Positions 27,837 to 38,003 of a stretch of 64,000 nt of DNA are shown here, piece by piece. A program made the position numbers and the translations under genes. Below the pieces are notes generated by a model. It made no database searches, was not told where the DNA came from, and saw nothing but the letters and a program-made list of their open reading frames with translations. Within the stretch, counting starts at the first letter, position 1. The number at the start of each line of letters is the position of its first letter. Source of the stretch: Cupriavidus sp. EM10 (GTDB lineage Bacteria > Pseudomonadota > Gammaproteobacteria > Burkholderiales > Burkholderiaceae). The DNA lies in contig NZ_CP076060.1 of assembly GCF_018729255.1 (NCBI RefSeq), positions 930,001 through 994,000 of the forward strand, in the 5' to 3' direction.

Positions 27837-29933
27837 ATGGCAACCACGCTCAACCCCAACCTGCTGCTGGCGATCGCGCTGGCACCGCTCGCCGGTGCCG
27901 CGATAGCCGGCCTGTTCGGTACCAAGTTCTTCGGCACGTTTTCCTCGGAATCGCGCGGCGGCCGCATCGTGGCCCACACGGCAACGATCCTCGGCGTCGC
28001 CATCTCGTTCGTCCTGTCGGTGATGGTGCTGCTCGACGTCATGAACGGCGCCGGCTACAACGCCACCGTGTACGAGTGGATGACGATCGGCTCGCTGAAG
28101 ATGGAAGTCGGCTTCCTGGTCGATTCCCTGACCGCGATGATGATGGTCGTGGTGACCTTCGTGTCGCTGATGGTGCACATCTACACCGTCGGCTACATGG
28201 ACGGAGACCCCGGCTACAACCGCTTCTTCGCCTACATCTCGCTCTTCACCTTCTCGATGCTGATGCTGGTGATGAGCAACAACTTCCTGCAGCTGTTCTT
28301 CGGCTGGGAAGCGGTGGGCCTGGTGTCGTACCTGCTGATCGGTTTCTGGTACACGCGTCCGACGGCGATCTTCGCCAACCTGAAGGCGTTCCTGGTCAAC
28401 CGCGTGGGTGACTTCGGCTTCATCCTCGGCATCGGCCTGCTGCTGGCCTACAGCGGCAGCATGAACTACACGGACGTGTTCGCGCAGCGCGAACAGCTGG
28501 CAACCGTGATCTTCCCCGGCACCGACTGGATGATGATCACCGTCGCCTGCATCTGCCTGTTCATCGGCGCGATGGGCAAGTCGGCACAGTTTCCGCTGCA
28601 CGTGTGGCTGCCCGATTCGATGGAAGGCCCGACCCCGATCTCGGCACTGATCCACGCGGCAACCATGGTGACGGCCGGCATCTTCATGGTGTCGCGCATG
28701 TCGCCGCTGTTCGAGCTGTCGGACACTGCGCTGTCGTTCGTGATGATCATCGGCGGCATTACCGCGCTGTTCATGGGTTTCCTGGGCATTATCCAGAACG
28801 ACATCAAGCGGGTGGTGGCTTACTCCACGCTGTCGCAGCTGGGCTACATGACCGTGGCGCTGGGCGCTTCGGCCTACTCGGTGGCCGTGTTCCACCTGAT
28901 GACCCACGCCTTCTTCAAGGCGCTGCTGTTCCTGGCTGCCGGTTCGGTCATCATCGGCATGCACCACGACCAGGACATCCGCAACATGGGCGGCCTGCGC
29001 AAGTACATGCCGATCACGTGGATCACGTCGCTCGTGGGTTCGCTGGCGCTGATCGGCACGCCGTTCTTCTCGGGCTTCTACTCGAAGGACTCGATCATCG
29101 AGGCCGTGGCCGAGTCGCACCTGGCGGGTTCGGGCTTCGCGTACTTCGCGGTGCTGGCTGGCGTGTTCGTGACCGCCTTCTACTCGTTCCGCATGTATTT
29201 CCTGGTGTTCCATGGGGAAGAGCGTTTCGGCAAGGCCCATGCGCACGATCACGGCCATGAAACGCACCACGAGGAAGAAGAGGAATCGCATGGCGACGAC
29301 CACCATCACGGTCTGGCCCCGGGCGAGAAGCCGCACGAGACGCCGTGGGTGGTGACGCTGCCGCTGGTGCTGCTGGCCATCCCTTCGGTGATCATTGGCG
29401 CCATTGCCATCGAGCCGATGCTGTTCGGCGACTTCTTCAAGCATGGCCTGGCATTCAAGGACGTGATCTTCGTTGGCGAGAACCACCACGCCATGGAAGA
29501 GCTGAAGGAAGCGTTCCACGGCTGGGTGCCGATGGCGATCCATTCGCTGACGACCCCGGTGCTGTGGCTGGCGATTGCGGGCGTGGTGCTGTCGTGGTTC
29601 TTCTACATGAAGCGCCCCGACATTCCTGCCGCGATCAAGCAACGCTGCTCGGGTCTCTACAACCTGCTCGAGAACAAGTACTACATGGACGCCATCAACG
29701 AGGCGGTGTTTGCCCGCGGTGCGCGCCTGCTGGGTACCGGCCTGTGGAAGGGCGGTGACCAGAGCTTCATCGACGGCCTGTTCGTCAACGGTTCGGCCCG
29801 CGTGGTGGCGTCCTTCGCCGCGGCCAGCCGTTACCTGCAGTCCGGCTACATCTACCATTACGCTTTCGCGATGATCATCGGCATGCTGGTGCTTTTGACG
29901 CTGACGATCACTGGCGTGATAGGCACCAAGTGA
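27837..29933 (+). CDS. nuoL: NADH-quinone oxidoreductase subunit L
   Basis: 698 residues, the distal antiporter-like proton-pumping subunit with 16 predicted helices and a long C-terminal lateral helix. Key residues are in the conserved FFGWEAVGLVSYLLIGFW (Glu near 158), GKSAQFPLHVWLPDSMEGPTP (Lys near 247) and the HAATMVTAG helix. A loop near residues 463-490 is unusually rich in His, Asp and Glu (HAHDHGHE, HHEEEEESHGDDHHHG); such a loop may bind metal or may simply be a flexible linker. It lies 59 bases after nuoK. Confidence 0.96.
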   Translation: MATTLNPNLLLAIALAPLAGAAIAGLFGTKFFGTFSSESRGGRIVAHTATILGVAISFVLSVMVLLDVMNGAGYNATVYEWMTIGSLKMEVGFLVDSLTAMMMVVVTFVSLMVHIYTVGYMDGDPGYNRFFAYISLFTFSMLMLVMSNNFLQLFFGWEAVGLVSYLLIGFWYTRPTAIFANLKAFLVNRVGDFGFILGIGLLLAYSGSMNYTDVFAQREQLATVIFPGTDWMMITVACICLFIGAMGKSAQFPLHVWLPDSMEGPTPISALIHAATMVTAGIFMVSRMSPLFELSDTALSFVMIIGGITALFMGFLGIIQNDIKRVVAYSTLSQLGYMTVALGASAYSVAVFHLMTHAFFKALLFLAAGSVIIGMHHDQDIRNMGGLRKYMPITWITSLVGSLALIGTPFFSGFYSKDSIIEAVAESHLAGSGFAYFAVLAGVFVTAFYSFRMYFLVFHGEERFGKAHAHDHGHETHHEEEEESHGDDHHHGLAPGEKPHETPWVVTLPLVLLAIPSVIIGAIAIEPMLFGDFFKHGLAFKDVIFVGENHHAMEELKEAFHGWVPMAIHSLTTPVLWLAIAGVVLSWFFYMKRPDIPAAIKQRCSGLYNLLENKYYMDAINEAVFARGARLLGTGLWKGGDQSFIDGLFVNGSARVVASFAAASRYLQSGYIYHYAFAMIIGMLVLLTLTITGVIGTK

Positions 29934-29960
29934 TAGGCACCGAGTAAGGAAAACAAACAA

Positions 29961-31427
29961 ATGGTTCTGTCTCTCGCAATCTGGCTGCCTATCTTCTTCG
30001 GCCTGCTGGTATTGATGTTCGGCTCCGACAACAGCAAGTGCTTCGTGCGCTGGATGGCGCTGTTCGGCGCCATCGCCAGCTTCGTCGTCACGCTGCCGCT
30101 GGTCTTCCACTTCGACACCTCCACGGCTGCCATGCAGTTCGTCGAGCAGGCGAACTGGATCGAGCGCTTCAACATCGCCTATCACCTGGGCGTCGACGGC
30201 ATCTCGATGTGGTTCGTGGTGCTGACCTCGTTCATCACCGTGATCGTCGTGATCTCGGCCTGGGAGGTGATCACCGAGCGCGTGGCCGAGTACATGGCCG
30301 CGTTCCTGATCCTGTCGGGCCTGATGGTCGGCGTGTTCTGCGCGCTGGACGGCATGCTGTTCTACGTGTTCTTCGAAGCCACGCTGATCCCGATGTACAT
30401 CATCATCGGCGTCTGGGGCGGCCCGAACCGCGTGTACGCTGCGTTCAAGTTCTTCCTCTACACGCTGCTGGGCTCGCTGCTGACGCTGGTTGCCCTGCTG
30501 TACCTGTACAACAAGACCGGTACCTTCGACATCCTGACCTGGCACCAGGCCAAGCTGTCGTTCGAAGAGCAGATCGCGATCTTCGTGGCGTTTTTCATGG
30601 CCTTCGCCGTGAAGGTACCGATGTGGCCGGTGCACACCTGGCTGCCGGATGCCCACGTGGAAGCGCCGACCGGTGGTTCCGTGGTGCTGGCCGCGATCAT
30701 GCTGAAGCTGGGTGCCTATGGTTTCCTGCGGTTCTCGCTGCCGATCGCGCCGGACGCCAGCCACTACATGGCACCGTTCATCATCACGATCTCGCTGGTT
30801 GCGGTGATCTACATCGGCCTGGTGGCGCTGGTGCAGGCCGACATGAAGAAGCTGGTGGCTTATTCGTCGATCGCCCACATGGGCTTCGTGACGCTGGGCT
30901 TTTTCATCTTCAACGACCTGGGCGTCGAGGGCGGCATCATCCAGATGATCTCGCACGGCTTCGTGTCGGGCGCCATGTTCCTTGGCATCGGCGTGCTGTA
31001 CGACCGCGTGCATTCGCGCCAGATCGCCGACTACGGCGGTGTGGTGAACGTGATGCCGAAGTTCGCCGCGTTCTCGGTGTTCTTTGCGATGGCCAACTGC
31101 GGCCTGCCGGCTACCTCGGGTTTCGTCGGCGAGTTCATGGTCATCCTGGCATCGGTCAAGTTCAACTTCTGGATCGGCCTGCTGGCTGCCACGGCCCTGA
31201 TCCTGGGCGCGGCGTACTCGCTGTGGATGGTCAAGCGCGTTATCTTTGGTGACATCGTGCATCAGCACGTGCGCGAGCTGGTTGACCTGAACAAGCGCGA
31301 ATTCCTGATGTTCGGCCTGCTGGCCATCCTGACGCTGTACATGGGCCTGTACCCGAAACCCTTCACCGATGTGATGCACGCGTCGGTGGTGAACCTGCTG
31401 TCCCACGTGGCACAGTCCAAGCTGTAA
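29961..31427 (+). CDS. nuoM: NADH-quinone oxidoreductase subunit M
   Basis: 488 residues, a proton-pumping antiporter-like subunit with about 14 helices. Conserved proton-path segments are FYVFFEATLIPMYIIIGVWG (Glu near 141), AFAVKVPMWPVHTWLPDAHV (Lys near 218) and APTGGSVVLAAIMLKLGAYG (Lys near 249). The ATG follows AAGGAAAACAAACAA. It lies between nuoL and nuoN with short spacings. Confidence 0.96.
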   Translation: MVLSLAIWLPIFFGLLVLMFGSDNSKCFVRWMALFGAIASFVVTLPLVFHFDTSTAAMQFVEQANWIERFNIAYHLGVDGISMWFVVLTSFITVIVVISAWEVITERVAEYMAAFLILSGLMVGVFCALDGMLFYVFFEATLIPMYIIIGVWGGPNRVYAAFKFFLYTLLGSLLTLVALLYLYNKTGTFDILTWHQAKLSFEEQIAIFVAFFMAFAVKVPMWPVHTWLPDAHVEAPTGGSVVLAAIMLKLGAYGFLRFSLPIAPDASHYMAPFIITISLVAVIYIGLVALVQADMKKLVAYSSIAHMGFVTLGFFIFNDLGVEGGIIQMISHGFVSGAMFLGIGVLYDRVHSRQIADYGGVVNVMPKFAAFSVFFAMANCGLPATSGFVGEFMVILASVKFNFWIGLLAATALILGAAYSLWMVKRVIFGDIVHQHVRELVDLNKREFLMFGLLAILTLYMGLYPKPFTDVMHASVVNLLSHVAQSKL

Positions 31428-31446
31428 GCGGGGGAGAGAAATCAAC

Positions 31447-32922
31447 ATGCAATCGTCCTCTAGCCTGGCCCCGGTGGCGCCAATCATTTTCCTGGCGGTC
31501 GCCATCGCGGCGATCAACTGGATCGACCTAGCGCGCGGCAAAGGCCGCACCAGCGTGGCATACCCGCTGGCACTGCTGACGACGCTGGTGCTGACCTTCT
31601 GGTTTGCGCTGGACGCAGCCAACGGCGACACGCACTACGTGTTCGCCAACCTGGTGGTGGTGGATCCGATGGCCAACGTGCTGTCGGCCTTCTGCTCGCT
31701 GGGCATGTTCCTGACGCTGGTCTACACGCGCACCTACCTGAGCAATCGCGACATGTTCGCGGGCGAGTTCTACATGCTCGCGCTGTTCACGCTTGGCGGC
31801 CAGCTCGTGATGATCACCGGCAACAACTTCCTGACCCTGTACCTTGGCCTGGAACTGCTGTCGCTGTCGTCGTACGCGCTGGTGGCACTGCGCCGCGACG
31901 CGCGCGTGACGTCGGAATCGGCCATCAAGTACTTCGTGCTGGGTGCGCTGGCCTCGGGCTTCCTGCTCTACGGCATGTCGATGATGTACGGCGCCACGGG
32001 TTCGCTGAACCTGGGCGAAGTCTTCCGCGTGGTGGAGTCGGGTCGCGTCAACACGACGATGCTGGCCTTCGGCGTGGTGTTCATCGTCGCCGGCGTGTCG
32101 TTCAAGCTTGGCGCCGCTCCGTTCCACATGTGGATTCCGGACATCTACCAGGGCTCGCCGACCGCGGTGACGCTGCTGATTGCTGCTGGCCCGAAGGTTG
32201 CCGCGTTCGCGCTGATCATGCGCCTGCTGGTGGAAGGCCTGCTGCCGCTGGCCGGTGACTGGCAGATGATGCTGGTGGTGCTGTCGGTGGTCTCGCTGCT
32301 GATCGGCAACCTGACCGCGATCGTGCAGACGAACCTGAAGCGGATGCTGGCGTACTCGACCATCTCGCACATGGGCTTCATCCTGCTGGGCATGCTGTCG
32401 GGCGTGGTGGCGAACAAGGCGGATGGCGCGGCCAATGCGTACAGCTCGTCGATGTTCTACTCGATCACGTACATGCTGACCACGCTCGGCACGTTCGGCC
32501 TGATCCTGATCCGCACGCGCAAGGGTTTCGAAGCCGAGACGCTGGAAGACCTGAAGGGCATGTCGCGCCGCCATCCGTGGTTCGCGTTCCTGATGCTGGT
32601 GATGATGTTCTCGATGGCTGGCATTCCGCCGACCGTGGGCTTCTACGCCAAGCTGGCCGTGCTCTCGGCGGTGGTCAAGGCCGGCATGAGCTGGCTGGCC
32701 ATTGTGGCCGTGGTGTTCTCGCTGATCGGCGCGTTCTACTACCTGCGCATCGTCAAGCTGATGTACTTCGATGCCCCGGCAGGCGAAGAGCCGCTGGAAG
32801 CGTCGGTGGGCGTGCGCTCGGTGCTGAGCCTGAACGGCCTGGCCGTGATCCTGCTGGGTATCTTCCCGGCAGCGCTGATGAACCTGTGCTACCAGGCCAT
32901 CCGCGCCACGCTGGCGTCGTAA
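31447..32922 (+). CDS. nuoN: NADH-quinone oxidoreductase subunit N
   Basis: 491 residues, the third antiporter-like subunit, about 14 helices. Conserved motifs include LYLGLELLSLSSYALVALRR (about 134-153) and FKLGAAPFHMWIPDIYQGSP (about 219-238). The ATG follows GGGGGAGAGAAATCAAC. It is the last core complex I gene of the operon and is followed by DUF2818 after 17 bases. Confidence 0.96.
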   Translation: MQSSSSLAPVAPIIFLAVAIAAINWIDLARGKGRTSVAYPLALLTTLVLTFWFALDAANGDTHYVFANLVVVDPMANVLSAFCSLGMFLTLVYTRTYLSNRDMFAGEFYMLALFTLGGQLVMITGNNFLTLYLGLELLSLSSYALVALRRDARVTSESAIKYFVLGALASGFLLYGMSMMYGATGSLNLGEVFRVVESGRVNTTMLAFGVVFIVAGVSFKLGAAPFHMWIPDIYQGSPTAVTLLIAAGPKVAAFALIMRLLVEGLLPLAGDWQMMLVVLSVVSLLIGNLTAIVQTNLKRMLAYSTISHMGFILLGMLSGVVANKADGAANAYSSSMFYSITYMLTTLGTFGLILIRTRKGFEAETLEDLKGMSRRHPWFAFLMLVMMFSMAGIPPTVGFYAKLAVLSAVVKAGMSWLAIVAVVFSLIGAFYYLRIVKLMYFDAPAGEEPLEASVGVRSVLSLNGLAVILLGIFPAALMNLCYQAIRATLAS

Positions 32923-32939
32923 CGTAACAAGGTGACGAA

Positions 32940-33248
32940 ATGAGTTCCTCGGCGGGCGGTTGGTTTGTCATCCTGCTGGCACTGGTTTGTGCCAACCTGC
33001 CGTTCGTCAACCAGCGCCTGTTTGGCGCAGTGGGCCTGAAGTGGGCCCGCAAGCCCCTCTGGCTGCGGGCCGTGGAACTGTTCGTCTGGTACGTGGTGGC
33101 CGGTGTTGCCGGCTTTGCGGTGGAAGCGGGCCTTGGCAACGCATTCCCGCAGGGCTGGCAGTTCTATGCCATTACGGCCTGCATGATGCTGGTGTTTGCC
33201 TTCCCGGGCTTCACCTGGCAATACCTGGTCAAACATCGCACGGCCTGA
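32940..33248 (+). CDS. DUF2818 family membrane protein
   Basis: 102 residues with three hydrophobic helices (about 7-27, 43-65 and 73-95). It is recognised as DUF2818, a small membrane family typically placed directly after nuoN in betaproteobacteria. Spacing (17 bases) indicates it is the last gene of the nuo operon. It may be an accessory or assembly factor of complex I; that role rests only on position. No catalytic motif is visible. Confidence 0.85.
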   Translation: MSSSAGGWFVILLALVCANLPFVNQRLFGAVGLKWARKPLWLRAVELFVWYVVAGVAGFAVEAGLGNAFPQGWQFYAITACMMLVFAFPGFTWQYLVKHRTA

Positions 33249-33288
33249 GGGCTTGGCTGCTCCGGTCCGTGCCATCTCCGGAGCGCGC

Positions 33289-33933
33289 ATGACCGACAAG
33301 ACTCACCCCGCTTCCTCCTCGTCCTCCGAAGTCTCGGACGACCATCTCCGCGAAACGCCGGTTGCATCGGCCACCATTCACCGCGGTAAATTCCTCACGC
33401 TCAAGCAAGACATCGTGCGACTGCCCGACGGCAAGCAGACCGGGCGCGAGTACGTGTTGCATCCCGGTGCGGTGATGATGATCCCGCTGTTCGACGATGG
33501 CACTGTGCTGATGGAGCGCCAGTTCCGGTACCCGGTGGGCGAAGTCATGCTCGAATTCCCGGCGGGCAAGCTTGATCCGGAGGAGGGCGCGCTCGTATGC
33601 GGGCAACGCGAGCTGCTGGAGGAAACGGGCTATACGGCCACGCGCTGGGACTACCTGACGCGCATCCATCCGGTGATTTCCTATTCGACCGAGTTCCTCG
33701 ACCTGTTCCTGGCACGCGACCTGACGGCCGGCGAGTCGAAACTCGATGACGGCGAGTTCCTGGAAACCTTCATCACGCCCGTGGGCCAGGTGATCGACTG
33801 GGTCCGGCAGGGCAAGATCACCGACGTGAAGACGATCATCGGCGCATTCTGGCTGGAGAAGATCGTCTCGGGCGCCTGGCAGCCGGGCGAGCAGACCGAG
33901 CCGCCGTTCCCGAGCATGCGGGCCACCGGCTGA
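33289..33933 (+). CDS. Nudix hydrolase, ADP-ribose pyrophosphatase type
   Basis: 214 residues. The Nudix box Gx5Ex7REUxEExGU is present as GKLDPEEGALVCGQRELLEETGY (core REllEETGY, near 97-118). Segments such as REYVLHPGAVMMIPL and MERQFRYPVGEVMLEFPAGK match the ADP-ribose pyrophosphatase (NudF) group, so it probably hydrolyses ADP-ribose or related nucleoside diphosphate sugars with Mg2+. The N-terminal 25 residues are Ser-rich and poorly conserved. The ATG at 33289 is 40 bases after DUF2818; it may be read through from the nuo operon. Confidence 0.9.
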   Translation: MTDKTHPASSSSSEVSDDHLRETPVASATIHRGKFLTLKQDIVRLPDGKQTGREYVLHPGAVMMIPLFDDGTVLMERQFRYPVGEVMLEFPAGKLDPEEGALVCGQRELLEETGYTATRWDYLTRIHPVISYSTEFLDLFLARDLTAGESKLDDGEFLETFITPVGQVIDWVRQGKITDVKTIIGAFWLEKIVSGAWQPGEQTEPPFPSMRATG

Positions 33934-33979
33934 CGGTGGCTGGTTCAGCCGTGGCAGTTGCTGCCCTTGCAGTGTCACG

Positions 33980-34007
33980 TTGAAACAAGGATTTTTCTTC
34001 ATAGCAT
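33980..34007 (+). promoter_or_regulatory. Candidate promoter for the lipase operon
   Basis: TTGAAA (33980-33985) and TAGCAT (34002-34007), 16 bases apart. The leader would contain a 7-bp hairpin, GTCAGGC (34010-34016) with GCCTGAC (34032-34038). Confidence 0.4.
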
Positions 34008-34090
34008 GGGTCAGGCCCCGGGCTTCGCAATGCCTGACGGCAGATTGCAGGCGCGCACTGGTTGCGCGCCGCGAATCCAGGGAGGCTCTC

Positions 34091-35053
34091 ATGCTATTCA
34101 GGTTAATTTCCGGACTTGTTTCGTCTGCCACCGCTGCGCTGACCTTGCTGCTGCCGGCGCCGGCACTCGCATCGGCGTCAGATTATGCGAGTACCCAGAA
34201 TCCCATCATCCTAGTCCATGGGGGACTGGGTACCTCGCAATATCTCAGTCTTGCCGATTACTTCTACGGCATTCCGGACGATCTCAGGAACAATGGCGCC
34301 GAGGTCTACGTGGTGCAGCTCAGCGCCGTGAACGGCGAGGGGCCTGACAGGCGCGGCGGCCAGCTAGTGCAGTGGATGCAGGACTTCATGGTGGTAAATG
34401 GTCCGACCCGGTTCAACCTGATCGGGCACAGCATGGGCGGCCTGAGTTCGCGTTATGCGGCCACGGTGCTGCCCAACAACGTGGTGTCCGTGACGACGAT
34501 CGGTACGCCGCACAAGGGCATGGAGCTGTTCGATTTTTCGGGCGAGCAGCCACTGGCAGTCCAGGTGACGCTCAGCCTGGTATTCAACCTGATCGGATAT
34601 GCAATCGACCTGACCTCCGGCCAGCCCTTGCCGCAGGACGCACTGGCCGCGCAGGAGCAGCTCTCGACCGCGGGGTCGGCGGCCTATAACGCGATGTACC
34701 CCAGTGCAGGGCTTCCCGCGAATTGCAGTGCGCCCACCGGCGAAGCGGATGTCCGAAATGGCCAGACGCAGTTGCTGTATTCATGGATGGGCAATGCGGC
34801 GGGCACGAACGTCCTCGATCCATCGGATCTGGTCTTTATCCCGGTCGGCGCGCTCATCGAGTCGCGCGGTGGCGGCAGCCACGACGGCTTCGTGTCGGTG
34901 TGCAGCGCCCGATTCGGCAAGGAGCTTGGCATATACCCGTGGAACCATTTCGATGAGGTGAACCAGATTCTCGGCCTGCGCGGCCTGTGGTCTGCCGACC
35001 CGGTCGCGGTCATTCGGCAGCATGCCAATCGCCTGAAACTCGCCGGCCTGTGA
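34091..35053 (+). CDS. Secreted triacylglycerol lipase, foldase-dependent (family I.2-like)
   Basis: 320 residues. The signal peptide (about 1-29, ending APALASA) directs Sec export; mature folding then needs the foldase encoded next. The alpha/beta hydrolase has GHSMGG with nucleophile Ser114, Asp265 in HDGFVS and His286 in WNHFDEVNQ, matching the catalytic triad of Burkholderia lipases. Two cysteines (in NCSAPT and VCSARFG) should form the stabilising disulfide. The C-terminus (ADPVAVIRQHANRLKLAGL) closely follows the Burkholderia cepacia/glumae type. The ATG at 34091 follows CAGGGAGGCTCTC. It hydrolyses triglycerides outside the cell, after type II secretion by analogy. Confidence 0.92.
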   Translation: MLFRLISGLVSSATAALTLLLPAPALASASDYASTQNPIILVHGGLGTSQYLSLADYFYGIPDDLRNNGAEVYVVQLSAVNGEGPDRRGGQLVQWMQDFMVVNGPTRFNLIGHSMGGLSSRYAATVLPNNVVSVTTIGTPHKGMELFDFSGEQPLAVQVTLSLVFNLIGYAIDLTSGQPLPQDALAAQEQLSTAGSAAYNAMYPSAGLPANCSAPTGEADVRNGQTQLLYSWMGNAAGTNVLDPSDLVFIPVGALIESRGGGSHDGFVSVCSARFGKELGIYPWNHFDEVNQILGLRGLWSADPVAVIRQHANRLKLAGL

Positions 35054-35064
35054 AACGGGGCGGG

Positions 35065-36036
35065 ATGAAATGGATGGCGGTGGTGTCGGCTCTCGTCGTC
35101 ACCGCCATCCTGGCCTTCCGGCAAGCCGACGAGGCGACGCCCGGCAATCCCCTGCGGCCCGGCCATCGCGATGTTGGCGTTCCGGCACGGATAGAAGCGG
35201 GAGGCGTTGCAGGCGGTGACGATGAAACGGCTCACCGGGATACCGATGTGCCGGACGGCCTGGAAGCCGATTCGAAAGGACGTCTGATCGTCACGCGGCA
35301 AACGCGGAACCTGTTCGAGTATTTTCTTGCCAGCCTCCCCAAGGCGGATCGCCAGCGACAGATTGCTCGCCTGAACGATCACATCATCAGGACATTGACG
35401 CCCGCCGCGCCGCTGGCGCGCGACGAGGCGTTGGACCTGGCAAGGCGATTCGTGTCCTATATGGATGCTCACGACGCCATGCTGAAGTCGTACGGCTTCA
35501 CTTCCCATCCCGCCATGGTGACGACCGCCGACCTGCCGCGTATTGCCGGGTTCTTGCGCAAGCGGTCCGACATGCGGCGGGAGTATCTGAGGTACGAGGT
35601 CGCCCGCATCTGGTATGGAGACGAGGAGGACCGCGAGCAGCGGACCCTGGCCGCGCTTCAGACCGGCGAAAGTGCACAGGCGGAAGCGACTTCGGTACCA
35701 CGCGCGCAGGCGCTGACGCAGCAGTTCCAGGCCCTGCGTGCGCAGGGGGCCAGCCCCGACGCCTTGCGCGAGTTCCTGCGCGCCAACGTCGGGGAAGAGG
35801 CCGTGCGGCGGTTCGACCTGCAACGAAGCGCCGATGCGCTCTGGGCAGGCAAGTACGACAGCTACCGGGCCGATGCGGCCGCTGTCACCGGTCATGGCGG
35901 CCTGGATGCGGCCGAGGTCCGGCGGCAACTGGAAGCCATCCGCAAGCAGCACTTTCCGAGCGCAGCCGATGCGGCACGCGCCGCGATGCAGGACGCCAAT
36001 CCTGCCGCCCCATCCCTGGCAGCACAAGGCAGATAG
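35065..36036 (+). CDS. lifO: Lipase-specific foldase (lipase chaperone)
   Basis: 323 residues. One N-terminal transmembrane anchor (about 4-20) is followed by a variable Ala/Pro/Gly/Asp linker (about 21-70). The helical foldase domain carries the family motif RxxFEYFLASL (near 80-92). Long charged helices follow, e.g. REYLRYEVARIWYGDEEDRE and LRAQGASPDALREFLRANVG. It is membrane-bound in the periplasm and folds the lipase encoded just upstream. I chose the ATG at 35065; a GTG at 35050 that overlaps the lipase stop is a possible alternative. The last 50 residues are Ala-rich. Confidence 0.88.
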   Translation: MKWMAVVSALVVTAILAFRQADEATPGNPLRPGHRDVGVPARIEAGGVAGGDDETAHRDTDVPDGLEADSKGRLIVTRQTRNLFEYFLASLPKADRQRQIARLNDHIIRTLTPAAPLARDEALDLARRFVSYMDAHDAMLKSYGFTSHPAMVTTADLPRIAGFLRKRSDMRREYLRYEVARIWYGDEEDREQRTLAALQTGESAQAEATSVPRAQALTQQFQALRAQGASPDALREFLRANVGEEAVRRFDLQRSADALWAGKYDSYRADAAAVTGHGGLDAAEVRRQLEAIRKQHFPSAADAARAAMQDANPAAPSLAAQGR

Positions 36037-36229
36037 CCCTCGAATCCTGTAAGCTAGCAGCCGCCCCGAGGCCGGGTTTTCCCTCGGTCAAGCGGGGCTT
36101 GGCGGCGCCGGCATGGGAATTGTGTTTTGCAATCATCCTGCCAGGCGAAAACGGTCAGAAATAAATTAGCACGACCGTTCACAAAATTTCGATTCACGGC
36201 TAACATTGCCCCGACGGGCTGGAAAGATC

Positions 36230-36697
36230 ATGAAGGTGCTCGACCTGCGCTGTGCGCATGACCATCGTTTCGAGGGCTGGTTTGCCTCGGCGGAAGATGC
36301 GCAATCGCAGATTTCACGCGACCTCGTCCAATGCCCGGTCTGTGGCGACCACGCGGTCAGCCGCCTGCCCAGCGCACCGCGCCTGAATCTTTCGGGTGCG
36401 ACCGCGAAGCCGGCGCCGACCCCGGCCCGCGACGGCGAACCGGGTGGTGCACCAGCGCAGCAGATGATGCAGGCGCTGCAGGCGCACTACCTGAAGGCCG
36501 TGCGGCAGGTGCTGGCGCAGACCGAGGACGTGGGAGACCGCTTCGTGGAGGAAGCGCGGCGCATGCATTACGAGGAGGCGCCCGAACGCGGCATTCGCGG
36601 TTCGGCCACCGCCGAGGACGTGCAGGCGCTGGCTGAAGAGGGCATCGACACCTTTCCGCTCATCGTGCCGGACGCATTGAAGCAGACGGCCCACTGA
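36230..36697 (+). CDS. DUF1178 family protein
   Basis: 155 residues, function unknown. The N-terminus MKVLDLRCAHDHRFEGWFAS and a C-x2-C pair (LVQCPVCGDHAVSRLPSAP, near 35-50) are characteristic of DUF1178 and may form a zinc ribbon with Cys8 and His residues. The central region is Ala/Pro-rich and variable. The C-terminal half is acidic and helical (EEARRMHYEEAPERGIRG and ALAEEGIDTFPL). The ATG at 36230 follows GGAAAGATC. It lies between the lipase operon and the acyl-CoA dehydrogenases without clear linkage to either. Confidence 0.85.
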   Translation: MKVLDLRCAHDHRFEGWFASAEDAQSQISRDLVQCPVCGDHAVSRLPSAPRLNLSGATAKPAPTPARDGEPGGAPAQQMMQALQAHYLKAVRQVLAQTEDVGDRFVEEARRMHYEEAPERGIRGSATAEDVQALAEEGIDTFPLIVPDALKQTAH

Positions 36698-36787
36698 ACA
36701 AGCATCCTGTGCCCGGTTTTGCCAGCGCAGCGATGCGCAGGTAAAACAATCGGCCGGCGCCCGCCGGCACCACCTATGGAGACGGGC

Positions 36788-37990
<1,203 letters not shown>

Positions 37991-38003
37991 GGAGACACGC
38001 GAC

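Noticed and set aside
27627..31631. A 1334-codon antisense ORF across nuoL and nuoM
   Set aside because: It overlaps the full length of well-conserved complex I genes in the opposite direction, with a His/Arg/Asp-rich low-complexity product. It is an artefact of codon bias.
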